64,000 bases of DNA from Bin5 sp965200615 (GTDB lineage Bacteria > Chloroflexota > Anaerolineae > Caldilineales > Caldilineaceae): assembly GCA_965200615.1 (NCBI GenBank), contig OZ241377.1, positions 62,001-126,000 of the forward strand. The letters run 5' to 3'. Shown in pieces: positions 44,637-53,475 of the stretch. The notes beneath the pieces are model-generated. The model searched no databases. It was not told where the DNA came from and saw only the letters and a program-made list of their open reading frames with translations. Made by a program: the position numbers and the translations under genes. Every line of letters starts with the position of its first letter. Within the stretch, counting starts at the first letter, position 1.

Positions 44637-45467
44637 TTGTCCAGCCAATCAGAGCACTGCACCCCCGCCTCGGACGAAGCGGGAAACTCCGACCGGCCGG
44701 TTCTGATCTCTGCCATGCAGTTTGAAGAGGATCTCAAGAGCGGCGAGCGCTCCGTCTGGGAGTTCATCGATATCGCCCGCCAGACGTGCGCCGACGGCGT
44801 GGAACTGCGGCGGGAGACATGGCCGCGGCTCGACGCGGAGTTGACCGAAGTGGCCCGCCGCATCGACGACGCGGGGCTGCTGGTCACTTACGCAACCCAG
44901 GCCACGCTCTTCGACAACGCCGAGTCCACCCTGCAGTTGCGCCAGGATATCGACACCGCCGCGACACTGGGCGCGCCGCTCGTTCGCTTCTTCCCCGGTC
45001 CGACGCCTCCGGCCGACGAGCACGCTGCTTGGGACCGCGCACAGCACGTTGTCGACTACGCCGCCGCCCAAAACACCGTCATCGCCCTCGAAAACTATGC
45101 CCGCACGCCCGGTGGCGCCCTGGCGGAGGTCCAAGGAGCGCTGTCACGTCTCGCCTCTCCTGCCCTTCGCACCAATCTGGACATGGGAAACTACCCCAAC
45201 CACGGCCAGGATGTCGTCGCCGCCATCGACACACTTTCAGACCACATCGTCGCCGCCCACCTGAAGGACAAAACTGCCAATCCCTCAGATCCCCCGGTCC
45301 CTCTCGGCGCAGGCATCCTGCCGCTTGCAGAAATCCTTTCATCGCTCGATCAGCTGCCCCAACGCGTCTATTACATCTTTGAATTTCGCGGCGCCGGCGA
45401 TCCTGTAGGCGGGATCCAGCGCAGCCTTTCCTATCTGAAGCAACGAGAGAGCGAGGCTCAGAAATGA
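44637..45467 (+). CDS. Sugar phosphate isomerase/epimerase (TIM barrel)
   Basis: 276-residue AP-endonuclease family 2 barrel. Conserved segments: CADGVELRRETWP, VIALENYARTPGG (metal glutamate), TNLDMGNYPNHGQD (Asp), IVAAHLKDKTAN (HxKD) and YYIFEFRGAGDP (Glu). The start is TTG 44637 with GAGGAA upstream; no ATG suits. It is followed by an SDR gene 79 bases later, and both may act on the same keto sugar. Confidence 0.87.
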   Translation: MSSQSEHCTPASDEAGNSDRPVLISAMQFEEDLKSGERSVWEFIDIARQTCADGVELRRETWPRLDAELTEVARRIDDAGLLVTYATQATLFDNAESTLQLRQDIDTAATLGAPLVRFFPGPTPPADEHAAWDRAQHVVDYAAAQNTVIALENYARTPGGALAEVQGALSRLASPALRTNLDMGNYPNHGQDVVAAIDTLSDHIVAAHLKDKTANPSDPPVPLGAGILPLAEILSSLDQLPQRVYYIFEFRGAGDPVGGIQRSLSYLKQRESEAQK

Positions 45468-45546
45468 ATCTGAACGCTATGGGTGGCGTGAGAACGCCCT
45501 CCTGGTCCCGCGTCCCTCAGCGCCTCACACTTGCTGGAGAGGTGAA

Positions 45547-46362
45547 ATGAGCGCCAACAGTGCACTTGCCGGCAAGAAAGCACTCGTAACCGGAGTCGAT
45601 CAGGGCGGAATCGGCCAGGGCATCGCCCTGGAACTGGCCCGTCAGGGCGCCGCCGTCATCTGCCACTACCCCTACAGCGACGAAGGCGCAGCCGCAGCCG
45701 TAGCACAGATTCAAACGGCCGGAGGTACTGCGGCAGCCGTGCAGGGCGACTTCACGCAGTCCGCCGACGTATGTGCGCAGGTCGTGGACGCAGCAGCCAG
45801 CTGCCTCGGCGGACTGAATGTGCTGGTCAACAACGCAGGCCTGACCGAGACCTGCCCACTCGCCGATATCACACCCGCCCACTTCGAAAAGCTGTTCGCC
45901 ATCAACGTGCGCAGCCAGATATTCTGCGCGCAACGCGCACTGACCTACATGCAAGAAAGTGGCGGCGGTTCGGTGATCAACCTTGCTTCGGTTCATACGC
46001 ACGCCGGTGTCCCCGACTACTCAGTCTACGCCGCCACCAAGGGCGCCGTCGCCGCCCTGACTCGCCATCTGGCCGTCGAACTGGCTCCGCAGAAGGTGCG
46101 GGTCAACGCCATCGCCCCTGGGCTCATCGAAGTGCCCCGCTACTTCGATGACATTCCCGATTACAACCCCGCCATCTTCGAAGCCACGGTGCCCTGGGGT
46201 CGCCTGGGCGCACCATCCGACATCGCCCATGTGGCCGCCTTCCTCGCCTCCGACGGCGCTGACTTTGTCACTGGACAGACAATCTATGTCGACGGCGGGA
46301 CCGTTGCCTATATGTCATTCGGTGCTCATCTGAACGGCCAGGACTGGAGTTCCGGGGATTGA
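45547..46362 (+). CDS. Short-chain dehydrogenase/reductase (SDR)
   Basis: 271-residue SDR. The cofactor loop is TGVDQGGIGQGIA, with one extra residue relative to TGxxxGIG; NNAG at 95-98; catalytic S148, Y161 and K165 (VYAATKGAV). The C-terminal IYVDGGTVAYM is typical of the glucose/3-oxoacyl reductase group. ATG 45547 has GGAGAGG upstream. Downstream comes a TRAP transporter gene with its own promoter. Confidence 0.92.
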   Translation: MSANSALAGKKALVTGVDQGGIGQGIALELARQGAAVICHYPYSDEGAAAAVAQIQTAGGTAAAVQGDFTQSADVCAQVVDAAASCLGGLNVLVNNAGLTETCPLADITPAHFEKLFAINVRSQIFCAQRALTYMQESGGGSVINLASVHTHAGVPDYSVYAATKGAVAALTRHLAVELAPQKVRVNAIAPGLIEVPRYFDDIPDYNPAIFEATVPWGRLGAPSDIAHVAAFLASDGADFVTGQTIYVDGGTVAYMSFGAHLNGQDWSSGD

Positions 46363-46503
46363 GTTCCGCACTCAACATGCTCCGCCCGTGCAGTACAGGC
46401 TGATTGCGATAATCTGGACGTAGGTTCTCCTCAGATATCACGCAGAAGCTGCCCCGCGACCGGCTCTCCTCCGGCTCAGCTAACCGCCGCTTGCTGTCGA
46501 CTC

Positions 46504-46532
46504 TTGTCAGAGTTCTCTGGCCTGAGTACAAT
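46504..46532 (+). promoter_or_regulatory. Predicted promoter of TRAP binding-protein gene
   Basis: TTGTCA (46504-46509), 17-bp spacer, TACAAT (46527-46532): one mismatch to consensus in each hexamer. It lies 61 bases before the binding-protein start at 46593. Confidence 0.5.
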
Positions 46533-46592
46533 TACGGTGCATTTCGTGCATTCTATGTCTCATGCTACTCTAAGAGGAAGGAGAAAACTGAA

Positions 46593-47732
46593 ATGGATCG
46601 ACGAAGATTCCTGAAAGTGGCTGCAACAGGCGTCGTAGGCGCAACTGCCCTGACCGTCGCCGGCTGTGAACAGGCCGGTGGTATGGCGCCGGGCCAGCTT
46701 GAAGGCGCCGTCGCAGAGGATTCAAGCCTGCCCGAGATTGAATGGCAGATGGCCACCAGTTGGCCGCCCGCCCTGGACACCATTTTCGGCGGCGCCGAGA
46801 CGGTTGCCAAGCGCGTTGAGGCCATGACACAGGGCAAATTCAGAATTGAAGCCCGTGCCGCCGGTGAGCTCGCGCCCGGCCTGGAAGTGCTGAGTGTCGT
46901 AGAAGAGGGCGCAGTGCCGATCGGCCATACAGCCTCCTACTACTACGTTGGCAAAAGTCCAATCACCGCCTTCGGCACAGCCCTGCCTTTCGGCCTCACC
47001 TCCCGCCAGCAGGACGCCTGGCTCTATGAAGGCGGCGGCCTGGAAATGCTGCAGGCCGTTTACGCCGAAAAATTCAATACCATCCAGTTCCCGGCCGGCA
47101 ACACCGGTGTTCAGATGGGCGGCTGGTTCAACAAGGAGATCAACTCCGTCGCCGACATGGAAGGGCTGAAGATGCGCATTCCCGGCCTCGGCGGCCGCGT
47201 CATGGATCGGTTGGGCGTAACCGTCCAGGTTCTGCCCGGCGGTGAGATCTTCCAGGCTTTGCAGACCGGCGCCATTGACGCTGCCGAGTGGGTCGGCCCT
47301 TACGATGACGAAAAACTGAGCTTCCACAAGGCCGCCAGTTTCTACTACTTCCCCGGTTGGTGGGAGCCGGGCCCATCGCTCGAAATCCAGGTCAATCTGG
47401 ATGAGTGGAACAAGCTGCCCGAGCAGTATCAGGAAGTACTCAAGACGGCTGCCTATGCCGCCAATGCGACGATGATGGCGCGCTACGACGCCAAGAACCC
47501 GGCAGCGCTTGGCCGCCTCATCAACGACGCCGACATTACGATGCTGCCCTTCCCGGACGATGTAATGCAGGCTGCCGAAGAGTCCGCATTTGAACTGTAC
47601 GACGAAATTGCCGCCGAAGACGCCGACTTCGCATCGATTCTTAAAGAATGGTCCGTTTTCCGTAGCGCAATTCAGTCCTGGCACGGATTGGCCGAGCGCG
47701 GCTACCTGCAATACGTGGGCCGAAGCCGGTAA
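46593..47732 (+). CDS. dctP: TRAP transporter substrate-binding protein (DctP family)
   Basis: 379-residue periplasmic or surface lipoprotein that captures a carboxylate substrate for the TRAP permease. The N-terminus (MDRRRFLKVAATGVVGATAL) is a Tat-type signal followed by lipobox VAGC25. The family segments include GKFRIEARAAGELAPGLEVL, NTGVQMGGWFNKEINSVADM and MRIPGLGGRVMDRLG with the substrate arginine region. AAGGAG precedes ATG 46593. It is convergent with its presumed permease genes dctM and dctQ, sharing a terminator hairpin. Confidence 0.92.
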   Translation: MDRRRFLKVAATGVVGATALTVAGCEQAGGMAPGQLEGAVAEDSSLPEIEWQMATSWPPALDTIFGGAETVAKRVEAMTQGKFRIEARAAGELAPGLEVLSVVEEGAVPIGHTASYYYVGKSPITAFGTALPFGLTSRQQDAWLYEGGGLEMLQAVYAEKFNTIQFPAGNTGVQMGGWFNKEINSVADMEGLKMRIPGLGGRVMDRLGVTVQVLPGGEIFQALQTGAIDAAEWVGPYDDEKLSFHKAASFYYFPGWWEPGPSLEIQVNLDEWNKLPEQYQEVLKTAAYAANATMMARYDAKNPAALGRLINDADITMLPFPDDVMQAAEESAFELYDEIAAEDADFASILKEWSVFRSAIQSWHGLAERGYLQYVGRSR

Positions 47733-47777
47733 TGCTCCTACAGCTGATGTCGATTTCCCGGTTCAGGTTTTCACAAA

Positions 47778-47814
47778 AAAAGAGGGGTGAGTCTGCACAA
47801 CTCACCCCTCTTTT
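47778..47814. terminator. Bidirectional rho-independent terminator
   Basis: A perfect 14-bp stem, AAAAGAGGGGTGAG (47778-47791) and CTCACCCCTCTTTT (47801-47814), with a nine-base loop. A-run on one side and T-run on the other make it active in both directions; it sits between convergent dctP and dctM. Confidence 0.9.
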
Positions 47815-47828
47815 CTGTATGGAAACGC

Positions 47829-49169
47829 CTACGATGCCGCCTCCACCAGCCAGGTCACCGTCTCTGGAACAAGGATAACGACTACGAGGGCGATGCCTTG
47901 CAGTACCATAAACGGCAGTGCGCCCTTGTGTATATCCGCAGTTTTCACCTCCGGAGGCGCCACGCTTTGCAGATAAAACAGCGAGAATCCAACTGGCGGC
48001 GAGATGAATGCCATGTTCAGATTGATCGCCATCATCACCCCAAACCAGACCATCTGTGCATTGGTGAAACCCAGTTCCAAGGCGGCAGGCACAAACAGAG
48101 GCATTGCGATAAAGCTGATCTCGATGAACTCCAAATTGATGCCCAACAGGAAGATTGCGATGTTGGCCACAATCACAAACCCCCAGAACCCGCCCGGCAG
48201 ACTCGTCAACAAGCCCTGAACGTAGTCCTGTCCCCCCAAGCGGTCGAAGACCAGCCCGAAGTAGGTCGAACAGAACAGAATCATGATCACCAGGGCAGTG
48301 ATATTGGCCGTGGAGCGGGCCGCGTCCTTGATCAGATTCCAATTCAAGTTGCGGTTGAACGCTGTGAGGATACAGGCGCCGATCGCGCCAACCGCACCCG
48401 CTTCGGTCGGTGTGGCAATACCTTGAAAGATACTGCCCAGCACGGAGAAAATCAGCAGAACTGGCGGAACGACTGCAATCAACGTCTGGCGCAACAATGC
48501 TGCGCCCTGAACAGTTCGAGCCTCCGGCGGCAAAGCCGGCGCATCCTGTGGACGTACGATGGCGATCCCAATCACGTACAGGGCGTAGAGGCCCGAGAGA
48601 ATCAGTCCTGGAATCAGCGCGCCGACGAACAGATCGCCCACGCCCACCCCTATCTGGTCGCTCAGTACCACCAGAACCAGGCTGGGCGGCAACAACTGCG
48701 CCATTGTCCCCGACGCCGTAATGATGCCTGTCGCCAGCTGATGATTGTATCCATAACGCACCATGATCGGCAGCGACAGAAGTCCCATCACGATAACAGT
48801 GGCCGCGACCACCCCAGTAGCCGCCGCCAGCAGTGTCCCCACCAGAACCACGGCCAGAGCCAGACCGCCCCGCATCGATCCCAGCAAGATGCCGACCGTC
48901 GTCAACAGCCGCTCGGCCAGCCCCGATTTCTCGAAAATCGCCCCCATAAAGACGAAGAATATAATCGCCAGAAGCGTAAAGTCCGACATCGTGCCGAACC
49001 AGCGGTTGGGCAGCAACTTGATCCAATTCATGTTGAATATGCCCAACGCCCAGCCAATTAACATGAAGACGAACGCGGTCCCGGCGAACGAAAACGCCAC
49101 CGGATATCCATACAGGATCAGCACAAAAAACAGTATGAACATCACGATCGCCAGCCATTCCAACCCCAT
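47829..49169 (-). CDS. dctM: TRAP transporter large permease (DctM)
   Basis: 446-residue integral membrane protein, the Na+/solute symport subunit. About 12 hydrophobic segments are visible, beginning WLAIVMFILFFVLILYGYPV, and family motifs such as FVFMGAIFEKSGLAERLL and SGTMAQLLPPSLVLV (elevator-type helix-hairpin). Start 49169 has AGGGAG upstream on the minus strand; in-frame residues before it do not fit. It lies 97 bases downstream of dctQ and is oriented toward dctP. Confidence 0.92.
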   Translation of the reverse strand: MGLEWLAIVMFILFFVLILYGYPVAFSFAGTAFVFMLIGWALGIFNMNWIKLLPNRWFGTMSDFTLLAIIFFVFMGAIFEKSGLAERLLTTVGILLGSMRGGLALAVVLVGTLLAAATGVVAATVIVMGLLSLPIMVRYGYNHQLATGIITASGTMAQLLPPSLVLVVLSDQIGVGVGDLFVGALIPGLILSGLYALYVIGIAIVRPQDAPALPPEARTVQGAALLRQTLIAVVPPVLLIFSVLGSIFQGIATPTEAGAVGAIGACILTAFNRNLNWNLIKDAARSTANITALVIMILFCSTYFGLVFDRLGGQDYVQGLLTSLPGGFWGFVIVANIAIFLLGINLEFIEISFIAMPLFVPAALELGFTNAQMVWFGVMMAINLNMAFISPPVGFSLFYLQSVAPPEVKTADIHKGALPFMVLQGIALVVVILVPETVTWLVEAAS

Positions 49170-49266
49170 AGTCACTCCCTTTCGTGTGACCCGTGCGGGA
49201 AAAGAAACACAGCCTGTCACGGATCAGCAACCAGTCGTCAACGATTCCAACCAGCTCGCGAGACCC

Positions 49267-49839
49267 TTACTCGATCCGCAAAGCCTCCTGGTGTTCCGCC
49301 AGATCTTCGATCTCTTCCTCCTCACCTCGCAGCACTGTGTAAAGTTTGATCAACTCGGAGATTGCCTGCAATAGCAAAAGAACAAAAGCAACGATTATCA
49401 TTGTCTTCAGCGGCGCGCGCGGCAACCCATCTGGATCAGGCGACATTTCCCACTGCCGCCAGGAGGTCATCACCGGATGCACGGTCACCCAGATGCCGAT
49501 GACGCAATAGGGAACGAGCAGAAACAGATGTCCCCAGAAATCAAGCATCGCCTGGCGCTTCCTGCTCCAATTTGCATAGATGAAATCCACGCGCACGTTG
49601 ATGCCGTTCTTCAGGATATAGGCAAAACCCAGAAAGAAGACCAGCGAATACAGATACCATTGCATCTCAATGAAGAGATTGGAGGACAACTGTACGCCTA
49701 TGAACCTCGCGATGTAGCGCACAAGGACATTGTAGAACCCAACTGCTACCGTAACGATCACGAGATACACTGACACGCCGCCGACGCGTTCTGAAAGGCT
49801 GTCAAGGAGACCGGAAACTCGCAGAAGTACCTTTAACAT
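49267..49839 (-). CDS. dctQ: TRAP transporter small permease (DctQ)
   Basis: 190-residue membrane protein with four hydrophobic helices (about 18-40, 55-78, 97-118, 142-166) and the family segment LVFFLGFAYILKNGINVRVD, ending in an acidic coil (RGEEEEIEDLAEHQEAL). It forms the membrane part together with DctM. The start at 49839 has GAGGAA upstream. Confidence 0.9.
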   Translation of the reverse strand: MLKVLLRVSGLLDSLSERVGGVSVYLVIVTVAVGFYNVLVRYIARFIGVQLSSNLFIEMQWYLYSLVFFLGFAYILKNGINVRVDFIYANWSRKRQAMLDFWGHLFLLVPYCVIGIWVTVHPVMTSWRQWEMSPDPDGLPRAPLKTMIIVAFVLLLLQAISELIKLYTVLRGEEEEIEDLAEHQEALRIE

Positions 49840-50292
49840 CGTCACAATTCCTCTGTCAGTGCGATACACTCGACGGGCGCGACTCGTCGCCCGTCTTCCA
49901 CTTCACATGCCCTGCTCAGGACTGCCCTATCTTACCCGAAACGGTCCAATATTCAATATCCAGATATACACGCTTGTAAAGGGTTCGGTAAGAGACCCAC
50001 CGCCCAGACCAACACTGCCACAGTCTGTATAGACCCGCAATCGTCGACGGAACGACGTCGCCGCTTTCACAGTTATTTCGCGCCCTCGAGTGAGCCGGGC
50101 GCAGGTTTCTCCCGTGCCTCGCGCTGAACACGAGGCAACAATTCTGAATGACCCGAATACACAATACAGAGAACTTAAATCGGATATGGCTTAGTATTTG
50201 TCTGTGCAGTATAATTCAGGTTGTACAGAATCTATATCTTATGTCAGACGGCTCTTCGGTCGGTACAGTATTTTAGCTCAAAAGGAATTTCT
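49840..50292. other. Intergenic region upstream of NYN-CSD gene
   Basis: No gene seen in 453 bases. A -10-like TATAAT at 50210-50215 lies 78 bases before the NYN gene start but lacks a recognisable -35; an upstream promoter for dctQ is probable but not clear. Confidence 0.35.
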
Positions 50293-51129
50293 ATGGCTTG
50301 GCAACAATCTCAGGTTAAGGTCGGCGTTTATGTTGACGCCGCCAACATCTATCGCAATGGCGGCTCCCGCATGCAATATGACGTTTTGCGCGAATTTGCC
50401 TGCAGGGATATGGGTGAACCTGTGCGTCTGAACGCGTACGTAACCCACGACGCCGAACGCGCCCAGTGGGATATCGACTACCGCGTCGGCGCGTTTCGCT
50501 TCCATTCCGCACTGCGTGATCTCGGCTATAAAGTGATAATCAAGCAGGTGCGCTGGTACGATGACGAGGCCGGCAACCGCTATGCCAAGGCCAACTCCGA
50601 TCTGGACTTGGCAGTGGACGCACTGCTCCAATCAGAAAATCTCGACAGGGTTCTGATTGCAACCGGTGATGGAGACTTTGTACAGGTGGTGCGGGCGCTC
50701 CAGAATAAGGGCTGCCGCGTGGAAGTGGTCGCATTTGACAATGTCTCGGGCAATCTGCGACAGGAAGTGGATCTGTTCATGTCCGGTTACTTGATCCCCA
50801 ATCTACTGCCCGTGCACGACGGCTCTGCCGAGTGGGGCCATCCCGATTCTACCGTGCGCGGCTGGTGCTACTACTACAACGAGGATAAAGGCTTTGGCTA
50901 TATGCGATTCCTCACCAAGGTTTCGCCCCACCTATGGCTGGTGGACAAACGCAAGAGTTCCGATTCCCCTTATGAGAGCGCCTTTTTCCACTTCTCAATG
51001 ATGCAGGATGATTCCGTAAAGGACTATCTCCCCAGCCGCGAACATATCTTTGAATTCCGGCTCATCCCCTCGGAACGTGACCAGAGAGAACTCACGGCAA
51101 CCAACATCCGCATCGTCAGCTCTCTGTAG
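50293..51129 (+). CDS. NYN (LabA/DUF88-type) nuclease fused to a cold-shock-like domain
   Basis: 278 residues. The N-terminal 165 residues are a PIN-like NYN domain with acidic residues D15 (VGVYVDAANIYRNGG), D103/D105 (KANSDLDLAVDALL) and D126/D128 (LIATGDGDFVQVV), typical of metal-dependent RNases. The C-terminal residues 185-278 contain RNP-like motifs of cold-shock proteins (KGFGYM at 199-204, AFFHFS at 230-235), implying nucleic acid binding. ATG 50293 follows AAAGGA. Proposed function: RNA-directed cleavage or RNA metabolism; the fusion is discussed as a finding. Confidence 0.82.
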   Translation: MAWQQSQVKVGVYVDAANIYRNGGSRMQYDVLREFACRDMGEPVRLNAYVTHDAERAQWDIDYRVGAFRFHSALRDLGYKVIIKQVRWYDDEAGNRYAKANSDLDLAVDALLQSENLDRVLIATGDGDFVQVVRALQNKGCRVEVVAFDNVSGNLRQEVDLFMSGYLIPNLLPVHDGSAEWGHPDSTVRGWCYYYNEDKGFGYMRFLTKVSPHLWLVDKRKSSDSPYESAFFHFSMMQDDSVKDYLPSREHIFEFRLIPSERDQRELTATNIRIVSSL

Positions 51130-51240
51130 TGCCAGATTCCCATTGCAGTTGGCCGCGTATTCGCGTATCATTTACCGCGTGACGCCGCCTGCCTGTGCGC
51201 CTGACCCATCGACGTCCTTCCCACCAGGAGCCAAAACCCC

Positions 51241-52866
51241 ATGCCTGCCGCAATCTCTGCCCAGCAACCGCTCGCCGTGGAAGCCGGCGCCAAGGTCCTC
51301 ATGTCCGGCGGCAACGCCGTTGACGCCGCAGTTACCGCCGCCCTTATGCAGGCCGTCGTCAGCCCCCAAATGTGCGGCATCGGCGGCTATGCCGTGATAA
51401 ATCTGCACTTGGCCGGACAGCCAGGTTCCATCGGAATTGACGCGCCTGCCCTGGCCGGGGCCCTCGTGAAGGATGACATGTGGGTGGAACAGCTGATCCG
51501 CCCCAATCCCGGTGGCTGGGGCTACTTCCTTGAAGGCAACGTCAATGAAGCCGGTTACACATCGGTCTGTACACCGGGAGCGGTCAAGATGTTTTCTGCC
51601 CTGCTTGAACGCTGGGGCACCATCGACCTCGAACAGGCCACAGAACCGGCCATCCGCACCGCCCACGACGGCTATGTCGTCAGCGATTCCCTCGCCGTCG
51701 GCTGGAAACGCTCCAATCAGTACTGGGAGGGGATGAGCCTGCGCGACTATATCAACAGTAATCCGGAGGCCCGCCGCATCTATCTCCGTGACGACGGCGA
51801 GCCCTATGACACCGGCGAAATCCTGCGTAACCCGGACTACGCTGCCACCCTGCGCCATATCGTAGAACATGGTAGCGAAGACTTCTACCACGGCCATCTG
51901 ATGGAGCGCATGGCTTCCGACCTGGCGGCCAACGGCAGTTTCGTCACCCGCCAGGACTTTGAACAGTATCGCCTGCGCGAGGACGCCTCACTGTCCGGAA
52001 CCTACCGCGGCCACGCCGTCACCAGTTCCACCCCGCCCCACGGCGGCGCTACTCTCATCGCCATCCTCAACATCCTGGAGGGGTACGACCTGGCCGCTAT
52101 GGGCCACAACTCGGCCGATTATATCTACACAGTCGGCCTCGCCATGAAGGCCGCCTTCGCCGACCGTAACCCCCACCTGGCCGATACCGAATTCGAGGAA
52201 GTGCCTCTCGACTGGATGATGTCGAAGGATCGGGCGGCCTTCTGGCGTGAGCGTATCGACAGCGGCCAGCCCATCGAACCTTCGCCATCCCAGCCTGAGA
52301 CTCCGCACACCACGCACCTCTCCGTGATCGACGCGCAGGGCAACTGCGTCTCACTCACCCATTCGCTTGGATCATCCTCGGGTGTCATCACCCCGGGCCT
52401 CGGCTTCATATACAATAACTCGATGGTCAATTTCCATCCCCTGCCCGGCCATCCCAACTCGATCGCATCCGGCAAAGGCCGCACAACCGGCATGACCCCG
52501 ACCATCGTCTACAGCAAAGACGCTTCCGACGGCGGCGCCCAACCGCTCCTCGTCCTGGGTGCGCCGGGAGCCACCCGCATCATCACCTCCGTCCTGCAGG
52601 TGATTCTCAACGTGATCGACTTCGGCATGGACATCGAGAAGGCCGTGCACGCCCCCCGCTTCGACTGTCAGCTCGACGCCATCAGCTGCCAGCGCCGCAT
52701 CCCCATCTGGGCGCTCGACGAAGTCAACAAACGCCATCCCGCCGTCCATATCCCCTACAGCCACGGCGGCCTTGCGCTCGTCCATGCACTCCACATCGAC
52801 CCGCAGACCGGCGCGCTCAGTGGCGCCGCCGACACCGGCGCCGAGGGCATGGCTGTGGTCGTTTAG
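51241..52866 (+). CDS. Gamma-glutamyltransferase family protein
   Basis: 541-residue Ntn-hydrolase. The nucleophile is predicted at T357 (ETPHTTHLSVIDAQGNCVSL); the N-terminal GGNAVDAAVTAALMQAVVSP and CGIGGYAVINLHLAGQ match the family. No signal peptide, as with the homologue at 13222. ATG 51241 follows AGGAG nine or more bases upstream. It stands alone, 111 bases after the NYN gene. Substrate unknown; gamma-glutamyl amides or related are possible. Confidence 0.9.
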   Translation: MPAAISAQQPLAVEAGAKVLMSGGNAVDAAVTAALMQAVVSPQMCGIGGYAVINLHLAGQPGSIGIDAPALAGALVKDDMWVEQLIRPNPGGWGYFLEGNVNEAGYTSVCTPGAVKMFSALLERWGTIDLEQATEPAIRTAHDGYVVSDSLAVGWKRSNQYWEGMSLRDYINSNPEARRIYLRDDGEPYDTGEILRNPDYAATLRHIVEHGSEDFYHGHLMERMASDLAANGSFVTRQDFEQYRLREDASLSGTYRGHAVTSSTPPHGGATLIAILNILEGYDLAAMGHNSADYIYTVGLAMKAAFADRNPHLADTEFEEVPLDWMMSKDRAAFWRERIDSGQPIEPSPSQPETPHTTHLSVIDAQGNCVSLTHSLGSSSGVITPGLGFIYNNSMVNFHPLPGHPNSIASGKGRTTGMTPTIVYSKDASDGGAQPLLVLGAPGATRIITSVLQVILNVIDFGMDIEKAVHAPRFDCQLDAISCQRRIPIWALDEVNKRHPAVHIPYSHGGLALVHALHIDPQTGALSGAADTGAEGMAVVV

Positions 52867-52936
52867 TTCGAATATCAAGAATGGTTTGCTGTTTGGAGAG
52901 GAGAGCGGTCTGGAGAACTGTGGCTTACAGCCTGAA

Positions 52937-53383
52937 ATGAAACTCTACACCATCGGCTCTACCCAAAAGAGCGCGGAGACATTCTTTGCAGCACTTAGAG
53001 AGTCAGGCGTTCGCACCCTGATCGATACCCGCCTCAACAATCGGTCGCAACTCTCCGGCTTTGCCAAGCAGAACGACCTCCAGTATTTCCTGCGCGAAAT
53101 CGGCAAGATCGACTACCTGCATCTGCCCCAACTCGCGCCCACCCAGGAAATACTTGACGCCTACAAGAAGAAAAAGGGGACATGGGAAGCATATGAGCGT
53201 TCATTCCGCGATCTCATGGTTTCCCGAAAGATCGAAGAAGAGTTCCAATCCGAACTTTTCGATAACGCTTGCCTCCTTTGCAGCGAGCACAAGCCCCACC
53301 ACTGTCACCGGCGTCTCGTCGCCGAATACCTCCGCGAAAAGTGGGACGGGATCAGGATCGAGATTGAACATCTCCAGCCCTAG
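52937..53383 (+). CDS. DUF488 family protein
   Basis: 148-residue protein with the family features YTIGSTQKSAETFFAAL, a middle LIDTRLNNRSQLSGF and a C-terminal CLLCSEHKPHHCHRRLVAEYL (Cys/His cluster). DUF488 proteins are of unclear function, often near DNA modification or repair genes. Here it lies 92 bases before a restriction endonuclease gene. ATG 52937 lies before a modest ribosome binding site. A longer upstream frame overlaps the preceding GGT-like gene. Confidence 0.85.
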   Translation: MKLYTIGSTQKSAETFFAALRESGVRTLIDTRLNNRSQLSGFAKQNDLQYFLREIGKIDYLHLPQLAPTQEILDAYKKKKGTWEAYERSFRDLMVSRKIEEEFQSELFDNACLLCSEHKPHHCHRRLVAEYLREKWDGIRIEIEHLQP

Positions 53384-53475
53384 GACCCTGCCTGACGATC
53401 CACAGCGCGATAAAGCTGCAAGTAAGACTAGGAAATTGTTTTCGTGCAACCAGTGATGGAGCGAAGAGAGACACT

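Noticed and set aside
47641..49230. 529-codon minus-strand and 424-codon plus-strand frames over dctM
   Set aside because: dctM has clear membrane segments and family motifs in its own frame; the others give Gly/Ser/Arg or His/Gln-rich sequences without structure.
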